64,000 nt of DNA from PWXP01 sp034005525 (GCA_034005525.1 JAVEUP010000009.1:20279-84278); one strand, 5' to 3'; shown: positions 25,021 through 34,160, counted from the first letter of the stretch. Program-made: numbers and translations. Notes: a model not told the origin generated them from the sequence alone.

Positions 25021-27297
25021 GTGAACCCGCTGCTGAACGACCTGACCCCAGCACAACGCGAGGCCGTTACCCATATCGAGGGGCCACTCCTGGTCCTGGC
25101 GGGTCCGGGGAGTGGGAAGACGCGGGTTGTTACGCACCGCGTCGCCTGGCTGCTGCAAGAACAGGTGCCACGCCACAGCATCGTCGCGCTGACGTTCACC
25201 AATAAGGCTGCCGAGGAAATGCAGGCCCGCGTCCAGCGGCTCGCACCCGGCCAACGCGTTTGGGTAAGTACCTTTCACCGCTTCTGCGCCAGGCTCCTGC
25301 GGCAGTACGCCCCACTGGTGGGGCTGCAAGAGAACTACACCATCTACGATACGGCCGACAGCGGCCAGGCGCTTCGCCGAGTCCTGGAAAAAGGGCCTGA
25401 TTCCGCAAGGTTCACCCCCGACGCCCTGCGTAGTGCCATAAGCTGGGCCAAGAACCATTTGCTTACCGTCGACCGATATCGGCCGCGGCACGGCAACGAA
25501 CTTGACGCCGCCGTCCAGCGCGTCTACCCGGCCTACCAGGCGCTGCTGCAGAAGGCCAACGCGGTCGACTTTGACGACCTGCTGCTCTATGTTGCCGAAT
25601 TGCTGCGCGAGAACCCGGAAGTCCGCCAAAGCCTCGACGAACGCTACCGGTTTGTCCTGGTCGACGAGTACCAGGACACCAACCTGGCACAATACGCCAT
25701 TGTGCGGGCGATTTCGATCGACCATCCGAACCTCGCCGTCACCGGCGATCCCGACCAATCGATTTACGGATGGCGAGGTGCGAACCTTGGCAACATCCTC
25801 GAGTTCGACCGCGACTTTCCCGGCGCCAAGGTCGTTCGCCTGGAGCAGAATTACCGCAGTACACAACGAATTCTCTCCGTGGCGGCTGAACTGATTTCGC
25901 ACAACATCAAGCGCAAAGAGAAGGCGCTGTTCACGCACAACGGCGAAGGAACGCCGGTGCGGATTGTGCGGTTCCCTACACAGCAGGACGAGGCGCACGC
26001 CATTGCTGCCGCCATTGCCGGCCAAATACGCTCTGGCAGGCGGCGGGCGCGCGAATTTGCCATCTTCTACCGGGTCAACGCGCTGAGCCGTGCGTTCGAG
26101 TTCGCGCTCCGCGAGGAAGGCATCGCCTTCCAACTGGTTCACGGCCTGGAGTTCTTCCAGCGCCGCGAAATCAAGGACGTACTGGCCTACGTGCATCTGG
26201 CCGGCAATCCTCGGAACGAGATCGCCCTGCTGCGGGTCATCAATATGCCTCCCCGCGGGATTGGTCCGACCACGGTGCGGCGGCTGACCGCTCACGCAGG
26301 CGCACGCGGCATATCGCTTCTGGAGGCCGCACGCGACGTGAAGCAAATCGCCGCCGTCAAGCCCGCGGCCGCCGCAAAGGTCCATCGCTTCGTGCAACTG
26401 TTCGACCGCCTGGCGGCCCTGACTGGCGCGCCCATGGAGGAACTGCTCGGCACCGTGGTGGCCGAAAGCGGCTACCGCGACTACCTCGAGCATTCAGACA
26501 CTCCCGAAGATGAAGACCGTCTGGCCAACATCGAAGAGTTGCTCACCGTCGCCCGCGAGTTCGACGAACGGCACGGCGGCGCCGGCCCCCTGGAAGCCTT
26601 CCTCGAGGAAACGAGCCTGGTCAGCGATACCGACGACTGGGAGCAGGCGGCCGACCGCGTCACGCTCATGACCCTGCACGCAGCCAAGGGGCTCGAGTTT
26701 CCCGTGGTGTTCATCGTGGCCGTCGAAGAAGGGCTCATCCCGCACGAAAGGAACCGGGATAACGAAGACCATCTGGAAGAAGAGCGCCGGCTGCTGTTCG
26801 TGGGAATCACGCGGGCACAAGAAGAGCTTCAGTTGAGTCTGGCGCAATACCGCGATTTCCGCGGGCGGCGACAGATGACCATCCCAAGCCACTTCCTCAT
26901 GGAGCTTCCACGGGATCAGATGCGATTCGAAGAGCCGGAATCCGGGGCATGGATGGAAGCGGAACCGCCGGACGTCGAGCCCGTCTTTGCCGAGTACGAC
27001 GTTCCGCCGTCAAGGAGTGCCGCTCGCCCGCGGCGCTCGCCACCCGCGGTGACGACCGCCGCCCACCTGCTTGCCGGCTCCGCGACGGAGGCCGCCGTGT
27101 CGCCCGATGCGTTTGCGCAAGGGATGCTTGTATGCCACCCGGCGCACGGACTGGGACGTATTGTCGCCCTCAGCGGCGGTGGTGCGAGCCGGAAGGCGAT
27201 GGTTGAGTTTCTGGGCGAGCGCCGCCGCGAGAGCTTCTTGCTGGCCGACAGCCCCTTGCAGCCGGTCGGCCGGCCGGCTCCCGGCCGGCAGCGTTGA
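25021..27297 (+). CDS. uvrD: UvrD/PcrA-type DNA helicase
   Basis: 758 aa from GTG 25021, chosen because GGAGG lies 8 nt upstream and VNPLLNDLTPAQREAV is the normal start of the family. All SF1A motifs are visible: Q-motif LTPAQREAV, Walker A AGPGSGKT, DEYQDTN, GDPDQSIYGWRGA, QNYRS, TLHAAKGLEFPVVF and VGITRAQEELQ. The C-terminus (GMLVCHPAHGLGRIVALSG) is the Tudor-like domain that binds RNA polymerase in PcrA/UvrD. Acts in nucleotide excision and transcription-coupled repair and in clearing RecA or stalled complexes. Confidence 0.95.
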   Translation: MNPLLNDLTPAQREAVTHIEGPLLVLAGPGSGKTRVVTHRVAWLLQEQVPRHSIVALTFTNKAAEEMQARVQRLAPGQRVWVSTFHRFCARLLRQYAPLVGLQENYTIYDTADSGQALRRVLEKGPDSARFTPDALRSAISWAKNHLLTVDRYRPRHGNELDAAVQRVYPAYQALLQKANAVDFDDLLLYVAELLRENPEVRQSLDERYRFVLVDEYQDTNLAQYAIVRAISIDHPNLAVTGDPDQSIYGWRGANLGNILEFDRDFPGAKVVRLEQNYRSTQRILSVAAELISHNIKRKEKALFTHNGEGTPVRIVRFPTQQDEAHAIAAAIAGQIRSGRRRAREFAIFYRVNALSRAFEFALREEGIAFQLVHGLEFFQRREIKDVLAYVHLAGNPRNEIALLRVINMPPRGIGPTTVRRLTAHAGARGISLLEAARDVKQIAAVKPAAAAKVHRFVQLFDRLAALTGAPMEELLGTVVAESGYRDYLEHSDTPEDEDRLANIEELLTVAREFDERHGGAGPLEAFLEETSLVSDTDDWEQAADRVTLMTLHAAKGLEFPVVFIVAVEEGLIPHERNRDNEDHLEEERRLLFVGITRAQEELQLSLAQYRDFRGRRQMTIPSHFLMELPRDQMRFEEPESGAWMEAEPPDVEPVFAEYDVPPSRSAARPRRSPPAVTTAAHLLAGSATEAAVSPDAFAQGMLVCHPAHGLGRIVALSGGGASRKAMVEFLGERRRESFLLADSPLQPVGRPAPGRQR

Positions 27298-27335
27298 AAC
27301 CGCGCATGCTTGCGGGAGTAGAGTGGGTCCATGAT

Positions 27336-27473
27336 TAGCGGCACGGCGCAAGCCGTCCGGTTCGTCCTCCGTCGCCGTCGAACCCAAGTAACGACACGGC
27401 GCAAGCCGTCCGGTTCATCCTACGTGGCCGCCCAACCCAAGTAGCGGCACGGCGCAAGCCGTCCGGTTCGTCC
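27336..27473. repeat. 53-bp tandem repeat (2.6 copies) with GCAA hairpins
   Basis: A 32-bp conserved block begins at 27336, 27389 and 27442, giving an exact 53-bp period with similar 21-bp spacers ending AACCCAAG. Each block contains ACGGC-GCAA-GCCGT, a short stem capped by a GNRA-type tetraloop. It lies between the uvrD stop and the convergent SET gene, where it could help end both transcripts. The rest of the 328-bp gap shows nothing. Confidence 0.7.
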
Positions 27474-27625
27474 GTTGCGGCCACTTACGCCATCCACTCA
27501 CACCTAGGACCGGAGGGCTCGCGCCCTTCCGCTTCCGCCTTGACCGCCGATGACCCACCAAAGAAGCGGCTTGTTTGACCCACCCCATACCCAGCGCGGA
27601 TCACCCGTGTCAGCCGCGCAAAAGC

Positions 27626-28069
27626 TCACAGAGCCTGCCCCAGGCCATCCAGCAACTCTTCGGCCACGATCCAGCCACGGCAATTCGGGCTGCCGCAATC
27701 GCAGGGCATGGGCGATTCCGCGGGCCAGCCGTAATCAATGGTCAGTTCTTCGCCGGGATGAATGTCCCGGATAGCCTCAAGCCAAATCTCCGTCTCCGGC
27801 GGCGTCCCGTCATCGTATTCAACTTGCGTCAGCACCAGAAGACAATTCGGCGAGCAACTGTGATTCAGGTAGCGGAACGGAGGCGAGGGATCGAGGCACA
27901 AGTCGCCGCCGAGATCCATGCAATAGTCCGAGGAGTAACCCGGATCGGCCACGGTCTTCCCACGAATCCTGCCAACACAGCGCCGCGCCGAGAAACGTCG
28001 CGCTGCAAATACCCCCAGGCCGTGGCGGGCAGGCGCGACGGCTACCTTCTTGCTCCGTAGATTCCTCAT
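27626..28069 (-). CDS. SET-domain protein (lysine methyltransferase fold)
   Basis: 147 aa from ATG 28069 (MRNLRSKKVAVAPARHG). It carries the SET hallmarks: HGLGVFAARRF at the start, RYLNHSCSPNC (the NHSCxPN SAM-binding pseudoknot), GEELTIDYGW, and a C-terminal post-SET-like CDCGSPNCRG that would bind zinc with the NHSC cysteine. SET domains are mainly eukaryotic; bacterial copies occur in chlamydiae, planctomycetes and some others. Target unknown. It is a stand-alone gene, divergent from yceH. A longer open frame reaching 28855 is only antisense to yceH. Confidence 0.85.
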   Translation of the reverse strand: MRNLRSKKVAVAPARHGLGVFAARRFSARRCVGRIRGKTVADPGYSSDYCMDLGGDLCLDPSPPFRYLNHSCSPNCLLVLTQVEYDDGTPPETEIWLEAIRDIHPGEELTIDYGWPAESPMPCDCGSPNCRGWIVAEELLDGLGQAL

Positions 28070-28297
28070 TATTGTCCGAAATCGCTTCCTTGCAGGTTGC
28101 TCTGGTTCCAATCGTTTGCATCCTATCGTACCGGTTGCGTCCAACACGTCAAGGGGCCGGCCCGGAGAGCATTTACAACCAGCCCGGAATTGTGTATACC
28201 GGGACGTAACCATTCGCGGGGTAGCGGCCCCGGCAGTTTGCTCCGCTGCATGCCGGAGCATATGAGCGAATGTGCGAATCGCAAGGAGACCCTTCCC

Positions 28298-29095
28298 ATG
28301 GAACAGACTCCCAACCCGACCAATGCGAGCGACGCGCCGCAGCCGAAATGGCAGCCCTTGGGGGCCATCGACCGCCGGGTCGCCGGCGTACTGGCCGAAA
28401 AAGCCAAGACCACGCCCGATATCTACCCGATGTCGCTGAATGCTATTTGCACCGGGTGTAATCAGAAGAGCAACCGGTTCCCCGTGATGAGCCTGGAACC
28501 GGACGACGTGGAAGAGTCGCTGGACCGGTTGCGGGAGATGGGCGCCGTGACGCTTGTCGAGGGATACGGGCGTGTCACCAAATACCGGCACTACCTCTAC
28601 CAGTGGCTCGGCGTCGGTAAGGTCGAGTTGGCCGTAATGACCGAATTGCTGCTGCGGGGCCCTCAAACCGTGGGCGAGTTGCGCGGCCGCGCCGCCCGGA
28701 TGGAGCCCATTGCCGATCTGGCCGCGCTGCGGCCCGTCCTGGCCGAGCTGCAAGAAAAAGGGCTTGTCATCTCGCTCACGCCCGAAGGCCGCGGCCACGT
28801 GGTGACCCACGGGTTGCACCTGCCCGACGAGCTTCAGCGGTTGCGTCTTGAACACGGCAGGTCCGTCGATTCCCCCCGCGCGGCGCGGCCGTCATCCGAG
28901 CCGTTGTCGCAGGCGGCCGTCGCTCCGGCCGCTTCGCCGGGAATCGAACAGCAGATCATCGCCGTCATCCGAAGCGATATCGAGGAGTTGAAATCACAGC
29001 TTACCCAGCTTCGTTCCGATCTGGATCAACTCGTCGCGGCAAATGAACGGATCGACGGCGATGTGCGCCAGTTGAAGGATGCCCTGGGGGCGTAA
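28298..29095 (+). CDS. yceH: YceH family (DUF480) protein
   Basis: 265 aa from ATG 28298, preceded by AAGGAG. DUF480 proteins have two winged-helix domains. Here WQPLGAIDRRVAGVLAEK and YPMSLNAICTGCNQKSNR open the first, and ELAVMTELLLRGPQTVGELRGRA the second. A C-terminal coiled coil (EELKSQLTQLRSDLDQLVAANE) suggests oligomerisation. Likely a DNA-binding regulator of unknown target. Its stop codon originally lay one base before the ackA ATG; a 147-bp MITE now separates them. Confidence 0.9.
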   Translation: MEQTPNPTNASDAPQPKWQPLGAIDRRVAGVLAEKAKTTPDIYPMSLNAICTGCNQKSNRFPVMSLEPDDVEESLDRLREMGAVTLVEGYGRVTKYRHYLYQWLGVGKVELAVMTELLLRGPQTVGELRGRAARMEPIADLAALRPVLAELQEKGLVISLTPEGRGHVVTHGLHLPDELQRLRLEHGRSVDSPRAARPSSEPLSQAAVAPAASPGIEQQIIAVIRSDIEELKSQLTQLRSDLDQLVAANERIDGDVRQLKDALGA

Positions 29096-29099
29096 AATG

Positions 29100-29246
29100 A
29101 CAACCGTTCACAGGGGACTGTCCCAATTTTCGCGGCACAGAGGGGAAATCTGCCCGGTCGCCCAACGTTTCCGCCGCGAAAATGGGACTGTCCCCTTCGC
29201 ATACAGCGGAGAAAACTGCCCGCGACATCACCCCGTGAACGGTTGT
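29100..29246. mobile_element. 147-bp MITE (family C) splitting yceH and ackA
   Basis: Perfect 12-bp terminal inverted repeats ACAACCGTTCAC and GTGAACGGTTGT enclose a palindromic interior (GGGACTGTCCC motifs near both ends). The 8-bp sequence GTAAAATG is duplicated at 29092-29099 and 29247-29254. A second copy lies at 44677-44821. It has no coding capacity, and its position in an mRNA would form one large hairpin upstream of ackA. Confidence 0.85.
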
Positions 29247-29251
29247 GTAAA

Positions 29252-30454
29252 ATGAGCATCCTGGTCGTGAACGCCGGGTCGAGCAGCGTGAAGTTCGCGC
29301 TGTTCCAATTCGATACGCTCGAACCGGAAGCCCGCGGACTGCTCGACCTGGCCGCGGGTCAAGGCCGCGCCGCCCTGACCCTCAGCCCGGCCGAGGGCGA
29401 CGATGTCCGTCGCGAACTCGACGTTCCCAACTACCACGCGGCTGTCGTCGCGGCGCTTCGGGTGCTCGACGAGGTGGGGCTCACTTCGGGCGAGCGGCCC
29501 GTGCGCGTTGTGGGGCATCGGCTCATCCACGGCGGCGAGACCATCCGCCGCCCGGTTCGTATCGACAGTGAAGTCAAGCGACTCATCCGGCAGTACACCC
29601 ACCTGGCCCCGCTGCACATCCCGGCCGGCCTCGAGGCCATCGCCGCCACGGAGGAGGCTTTCCCGGACACACCGCAGGTAGGCCTATTCGATACGGCCTT
29701 CTTCGCCCGCATTCCGCCGGCGGCGTATCTGTACCCGGTGCCGTACGAGTGGTACGAGCAGTGGGGCATCCGCCGGTACGGCTTCCACGGCACCAGCCAC
29801 GCCTATTGCACCGAACGATCAGCCGAGATGCTGGGCCGGCCTGCGGAAGAGCTTCGCCTGATCATCTGCCACCTTGGCCAGGGCAGCTCGGCGGCGGCCG
29901 TCGACCGCGGGGTGGCCGTTACCAACACCATGGGCTTCACGCCCTTGGAAGGCTTCATGATGGGCACGCGCTCCGGCACGGTCGACCCCGGCATTCTGCT
30001 GTACGTCATGCGGGAGAAAGGGGTTTCGGTCGGGCAGCTTGACGAAGCACTGCACAAGCGGTCCGGCCTGCTGGGCATTTCCGGCCTGTCGGCCGACTTT
30101 CGCGAAGTCGAGACCGCCGCGGCCGCCGGTCATCCGCGGGCACGCCTGGCCCTCGACATGTACGCATACCGCGTGAAGACCATGATCGGCGCCCTGGCGG
30201 CCGTCCTGGGCGGACTCGACGCCCTGGTATTCACCGGCGGCATTGGCGAGAACTCTCACTGGCTGCGCGGCGAGGTATGCACCGGACTCGGTTGCCTTGG
30301 CGTCATGCTCGCCCCCAGCCGTAACACCCAATGCCGGCCCGACGCCGACCTGGCCACTCCCGATTCACCCGCCCGCGTCCTTGCCATCCACACTCGCGAA
30401 GACTACATAATCGCCCGCGAAGCCAAGCGCCTCGCCACCGGGGCGCATGAATAG
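29252..30454 (+). CDS. ackA: Acetate kinase
   Basis: 400 aa from ATG 29252. Acetate kinase interconverts acetate + ATP and acetyl phosphate + ADP in the cytoplasm. Family signatures are present: VNAGSSSVK at the N-terminus, VGHRLIHGGE, FDTAFFA, RRYGFHGTSH, HLGQGSS, NTMGFTPLEGFMMGTRSGTVDP and VFTGGIGENS. Length is normal. HLGQGSS departs slightly from the usual HLGNGAS. It was apparently co-transcribed with yceH before the MITE insertion and has no phosphotransacetylase beside it in this window. Confidence 0.95.
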   Translation: MSILVVNAGSSSVKFALFQFDTLEPEARGLLDLAAGQGRAALTLSPAEGDDVRRELDVPNYHAAVVAALRVLDEVGLTSGERPVRVVGHRLIHGGETIRRPVRIDSEVKRLIRQYTHLAPLHIPAGLEAIAATEEAFPDTPQVGLFDTAFFARIPPAAYLYPVPYEWYEQWGIRRYGFHGTSHAYCTERSAEMLGRPAEELRLIICHLGQGSSAAAVDRGVAVTNTMGFTPLEGFMMGTRSGTVDPGILLYVMREKGVSVGQLDEALHKRSGLLGISGLSADFREVETAAAAGHPRARLALDMYAYRVKTMIGALAAVLGGLDALVFTGGIGENSHWLRGEVCTGLGCLGVMLAPSRNTQCRPDADLATPDSPARVLAIHTREDYIIAREAKRLATGAHE

Positions 30455-30836
30455 CAGGCCCGGCCGATCTTGCCGGTGTTCCCTTCCCCAGCGTCGCCCC
30501 GAATCGCCCCGCCCCCGGCAAACGGATAACCTTCGGAGAACCACAAAGTCCACGAAGGGAACGGTGGCCTTAGGGCCGCCCCGATTGGGACTCCGGCAAT
30601 CTTGCTACACAAGCCCCCGGGGTTACGCGGCGTTCGCTCCACTCACGCCGCTCCACCCCGGGCTGGTTTAGGGCAGTGCCTTCGGCACGCAGTCGTTCGT
30701 CCAACTGCACCGACAGAAACCCGTCGTCCTATGCGACGACACACTGCTCTTGAATCCACCCGCAGCAATCGTCGCCCGTCCCCCATCGACTCGCCACTAA
30801 CAACTTCCCCCTCTCCCAGTGGCCCAATTCTTCGCC

Positions 30837-30865
30837 TTGCAATCCGGCGTAGGAACTGCTAGGCT
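30837..30865 (+). promoter_or_regulatory. Sigma-70-like promoter, duplicated near 62 kb
   Basis: TTGCAA (30837-30842), a 17-bp spacer and TAGGCT (30860-30865). The -35 and the following TCCGGCG are identical to the block at 61991-62003, and both are followed at similar distance by TGTGTAC and GTATA. At 62 kb the block precedes a truncated DUF1016 gene, so this copy may mark the start of a lost accessory gene. Confidence 0.5.
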
Positions 30866-30922
30866 TGGGAATGTGTACATGCGTATACTTCCCTTTCCGG
30901 ATCGACCCGAACGAGAATTGCC

Positions 30923-31456
30923 ATGCGACGACATCAGAAAGACCGATTCGCCACAATCGACCAACACCTCCGCACGTTGCACACCAAGGTCAAGGTCGGC
31001 TACTTCCTCACCCGGCTGCGCGAAATGCGCCGGCAGTCGGAAACGGCGGCTGAGTTGCCACCGGCGATCGAGGTGCCGTGTCACCTGCCTGCGCGTGTCG
31101 GCGACGCGGGCGAACCGAAAGGTGATTGCCCCACAGCCAGGGGGCAGGACAGGGGGGCGAGTGTGGAAAATCGGAAACCTGCCACCCAAAACTTGGAAGC
31201 TGGGAGATGGGAGATGGGAGTTGGGGGGAGGAGGTGTCAGCAGCAGGTGCGCGGCCAGCGGGTGGAAGCGGGGGGTCCGAGTGTGGAAAACGGGAAGACT
31301 GCCACCCAAAAAACGGCAGGGCTCCAGGGCTTCTGCGTTGAGCGGGTGGCTATGGGGCGCGGAAGTCGCCGGGTTCGATGCGATTGGCAAAAGCATCAAG
31401 GGCAAAAAGATGAGGATGAGGATGAACCTGACAGAAAGATGGGGACAGTAAGATGA
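30923..31456 (+). CDS. Doubtful ORF downstream of the duplicated promoter
   Basis: The first 65 or so codons (RRHQKDRFATIDQHLRTLHTKVKVGYFLTRLREMRRQ) look protein-like and lie 58 nt after a plausible -10. Beyond that the frame runs through repeated non-coding motifs, so any real gene is short or has lost its 3' end. No family is recognised. Confidence 0.25.
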   Translation: MRRHQKDRFATIDQHLRTLHTKVKVGYFLTRLREMRRQSETAAELPPAIEVPCHLPARVGDAGEPKGDCPTARGQDRGASVENRKPATQNLEAGRWEMGVGGRRCQQQVRGQRVEAGGPSVENGKTATQKTAGLQGFCVERVAMGRGSRRVRCDWQKHQGQKDEDEDEPDRKMGTVR

Positions 31457-31584
31457 AGAGGGAAGGGAACTCCGCTGTATCTTTCTGCCCTCCATTTTTC
31501 TGCCATTCTCCCCTCGGCTCCCCAGTGAGACACCTGCGGGGCAGAAATAGGGCAGTGTAAAAAATCGGAAACCTGCCACCCAAA
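31159..31584. repeat. Dispersed ~33-bp motif, three copies
   Basis: A GTGTGGAAAATCGGAAACCT-like block continuing GCCACCCAAA occurs at about 31159-31191, 31281-31313 and 31555-31584. A looser relative lies at 62080-62115, just 5' of the DUF1016 remnant. Function unknown; it may be the border of a decayed element. Confidence 0.45.
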
Positions 31585-31601
31585 CAATCGAGCAACGCGG
31601 C

Positions 31602-32465
31602 CTACTGTTTCGCCGGCTCTGGCGAGCGGTAGACCCCGAACTCCAATCCGATGCGGCGGACAAAGTCTTTGTGCCGCGGGGGGCAGTGGTGTTCCCACTC
31701 GGCAAGGACTTCGGTAAAGGTGAGTGACCGCTCGCGCAGATGGAGGCGGCGGTGATGAAGCCAGGTAAGGGACTCCCAGTGCGAAGTCTGCTCTTCAAAC
31801 CACGGCAGGAGGCAACGCGCCGCAACGGCGTTCAACTCGCGATTGACGGGATCCGCGCGTAAGACATCCTTGTGGGCGGCGTACCAGTCGGCCAGCGCGA
31901 TGCCTTCGGGCAGCGCGGCCTGTTGCAGCATGGGCGCAACGTAGTTGTGCAACTCCGGGGCAAACGATTCCCAGCCGGGAAACGGCGGATCGTGCCGCCA
32001 CCGCTCCGAAAGGGCGCGAAGAACGAAGAAAGAGGCCATCTCCGAAAGGCTCTCGTTGAACCAGCCGGCCTCGTGCGGGTATGGGAGGTCGGCATTGTGC
32101 AGGATGTGGCAATGCTCGTGCGCGAACTGGTAGATGTACTGGCACCAGAAGCGGCTCCGGGCCGTCAGCAGGATCACGTCGGTCGTGTGCCGCCCGCGCG
32201 GACCGCCCTCGTACGCCACCTGCGGGCTGCCCTGCTGGCGAAACGCGACGGCGATGGGTCGGAACCGCCGTTCCGGAAAGTACTGCATCAACTCGTCGCA
32301 GGCGGAACGCAACACCCGCTCGACGGTTGCGGGCTGGGCTTCGTGCCAACCGGGCCGCACAGCGAGTTGATAGACCGGAACGGATCGCTGGACGGCATCC
32401 GCCCCCCTAGATTGAAGGGGCAACATGGCACTGGCAAGAAAGATGACCAAAATCACAAACCACAT
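31602..32465 (-). CDS. Secreted HExxH metallopeptidase-like protein
   Basis: 287 aa with a signal peptide (MWFVILVIFLASAMLPLQSR) and a zinc-peptidase-like HEHCH motif (H116-E117-x-x-H120, in FAHEHCHILHN). About 20 residues later comes WFNESLSEMAS, whose Glu could be the third ligand as in gluzincins. The rest is not recognised. Two neighbouring-strand repeats lie just downstream of the stop. Predicted periplasmic or extracellular. Proteolysis is an inference from the motif only. Confidence 0.7.
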   Translation of the reverse strand: MWFVILVIFLASAMLPLQSRGADAVQRSVPVYQLAVRPGWHEAQPATVERVLRSACDELMQYFPERRFRPIAVAFRQQGSPQVAYEGGPRGRHTTDVILLTARSRFWCQYIYQFAHEHCHILHNADLPYPHEAGWFNESLSEMASFFVLRALSERWRHDPPFPGWESFAPELHNYVAPMLQQAALPEGIALADWYAAHKDVLRADPVNRELNAVAARCLLPWFEEQTSHWESLTWLHHRRLHLRERSLTFTEVLAEWEHHCPPRHKDFVRRIGLEFGVYRSPEPAKQ

Positions 32466-32609
32466 ATCACCATGATAATATACCAGGTTTCCGCGTGCTC
32501 AGGGTGCAGGTCGCGTGCGCCCCCGATCTCCACTTCCCGGGGCACTGCCTTGCCAGCTTGCCGGTTCTCCGGTACGCTTGAGGGTTTGTAGTCCTCAGCG
32601 TATCGACCA

Positions 32610-33863
32610 ATGCCAGCCTCCCAACCCGACGAGCAGCGAATTGTCATTACCGGCGTGGGACTTACCGCGCCCAACGCGGATAATCTAGCCGATTTTCGGG
32701 AAAGTTTGCTTACCGGTCGTAGTGGGGTCATCCCGTACGAAACAAGGTACTTCGGAAAGACCGTGGCCGGAGTGTGCCATTTCGACGAGCTGAAGTACCA
32801 GCGACGCAAGGAGTTGAGGCGAGGCACCCGCGCAGGCAGTATCGGCATCTACTGTGCACACGAGGCGATTGCCAGCGCGGGTATTCCGTGGCAGGAGGTC
32901 GATAAGGCCCGGGTGGGCATCTACGTTGGCGTCACCGAACACGGCAACGTTGAAACAGAGAACGAGATCTACCAAATCAAAGGGTACGACTACGACACCC
33001 AGTACTGGTCGCACCACCACAACCCGCGAACCGTGGCCAATAACCCGGCCGGCGAGATCTCGCTGAATCTTCGCATAACCGGCCCGCATTACACGCTTGG
33101 CGCGGCGTGCGCGGCGGGGAACGCAGGCTTGATCCAGGGCGTGCAAATGCTGCTTCTGGACCAGTGCGATCTTGCCCTCAGCGGCGGCGTTTCGGAGAGC
33201 ATCCACACGTTCGGTATTTTCGCCAGCTTCCACAGCCAGGGTGCGCTGGCCAGGCACGACGACCCGGCAAAGGCCTCCAGGCCGTTCGATGCCGACCGGA
33301 ACGGCATCGTCGTGGCCGAAGGGGGCTGCATGATGGTGCTCGAACGCCTGTCCGACGCCAAGGCCCGGGGAGCGGAGATCCACGGCGAGATTGCCGGTTA
33401 CGCCATGAACAGCGACGCCTGCGATTTCGTCCTGCCCGACGCGACGCGGCAGGCCGAATGCATGCAGTTGGCCCTGCACCGAGCGGGCATGACGCCCGAC
33501 GAGGTGGACATCGTGAGCACGCACGCCACCGGTACGGCCAGTGGCGACGCACAGGAGGCCATCGCCCTGCGCGCGGTGTGGAACAACGGCGGCCGCACGG
33601 CCATGAACAACACAAAGAGTTTCATCGGGCACGCCATGGGCGCGGCTGGCGTCTTGGAACTCGCCGGCAACCTGCCCGCCTTTCGCGACGGGCTGTGCCA
33701 TCCGACCATCAATCTCGACCGACTCGACCCCGAGTGCGAGCTGGCCGGCCTGGTGGTGGGCGAACCCCGCAAATTGGAGCGCGCCGAAGTGATCCTCAAC
33801 AACTCGTTCGGTATGCTGGGCATCAATTCGGTCGTTATTGTCAAGCGATACACAGGCGCGTAG
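32610..33863 (+). CDS. fabF: Beta-ketoacyl-ACP synthase II-like (KAS II)
   Basis: A 417-aa condensing enzyme that elongates acyl-ACP with malonyl-ACP. The Cys-His-His triad is present: C167 in GAACAAGNAG, H305 in STHATGT and H341 in SFIGHAMGAAG. It is the first gene of a tight fatty-acid cassette (KAS, ACP, two CrtI-like flavoproteins, FabZ, FabI). A dedicated KAS beside a dedicated ACP suggests a specialised acyl chain rather than housekeeping synthesis. Confidence 0.9.
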   Translation: MPASQPDEQRIVITGVGLTAPNADNLADFRESLLTGRSGVIPYETRYFGKTVAGVCHFDELKYQRRKELRRGTRAGSIGIYCAHEAIASAGIPWQEVDKARVGIYVGVTEHGNVETENEIYQIKGYDYDTQYWSHHHNPRTVANNPAGEISLNLRITGPHYTLGAACAAGNAGLIQGVQMLLLDQCDLALSGGVSESIHTFGIFASFHSQGALARHDDPAKASRPFDADRNGIVVAEGGCMMVLERLSDAKARGAEIHGEIAGYAMNSDACDFVLPDATRQAECMQLALHRAGMTPDEVDIVSTHATGTASGDAQEAIALRAVWNNGGRTAMNNTKSFIGHAMGAAGVLELAGNLPAFRDGLCHPTINLDRLDPECELAGLVVGEPRKLERAEVILNNSFGMLGINSVVIVKRYTGA

Positions 33864-33899
33864 CATCCCTACGCCCCGGTTCATCATGGAGTACACTGC

Positions 33900-34160
33900 A
33901 TGACGGCGGACGACATCCGAGAAGCTGTTCTCGAAATCCTTTCCGACATTGCGCCCGACGAGGATCTCAGCAATCTGAAGCCCGACGTGGCTTTCCGCGA
34001 GCAACTCGAACTGGACAGCATGGATTTCCTCGATATTGTCATGGAACTGCGCAAACGCTACCGCGTGCAGATTCCGGAAGAGGAGTATCCCAAATTGGCC
34101 AGCATGCAGAGCACCGTCGAGTACCTTCAGCCGCGCATGAAGGACATGGTGAAGCCATAA
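33900..34160 (+). CDS. Acyl carrier protein
   Basis: An 86-aa acidic protein. LELDSMDFLDIVMEL holds the phosphopantetheine-accepting Ser40 (here DSMD instead of the common DSLD) at the start of helix II. It lies 36 bp after the KAS gene. It probably carries the intermediates that the CrtI-like proteins, FabZ and FabI of this cassette act on. Confidence 0.9.
   Translation: MTADDIREAVLEILSDIAPDEDLSNLKPDVAFREQLELDSMDFLDIVMELRKRYRVQIPEEEYPKLASMQSTVEYLQPRMKDMVKP

Larger units (their letters stand above)
30455..31601. other. 1.1-kb mostly non-coding stretch with repeats
   Basis: No well-supported gene. It contains a promoter-like block shared with 61991-62019, a doubtful ORF at 30923, three copies of a ~33-bp motif and a short GGGAGAT heptamer run near 31200. 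The composition looks like a decayed mobile or accessory gene. Confidence 0.5.

Noticed and set aside
24821..25054. ORFs within family A repeats
   Set aside because: The same reading frames occur in each repeat copy because the DNA is repeated; no protein-like features.
27626..28855. 409-aa minus-strand ORF
   Set aside because: Only its last 147 codons (the SET protein) are coding; the rest is antisense to yceH, which has the better SD and domains.
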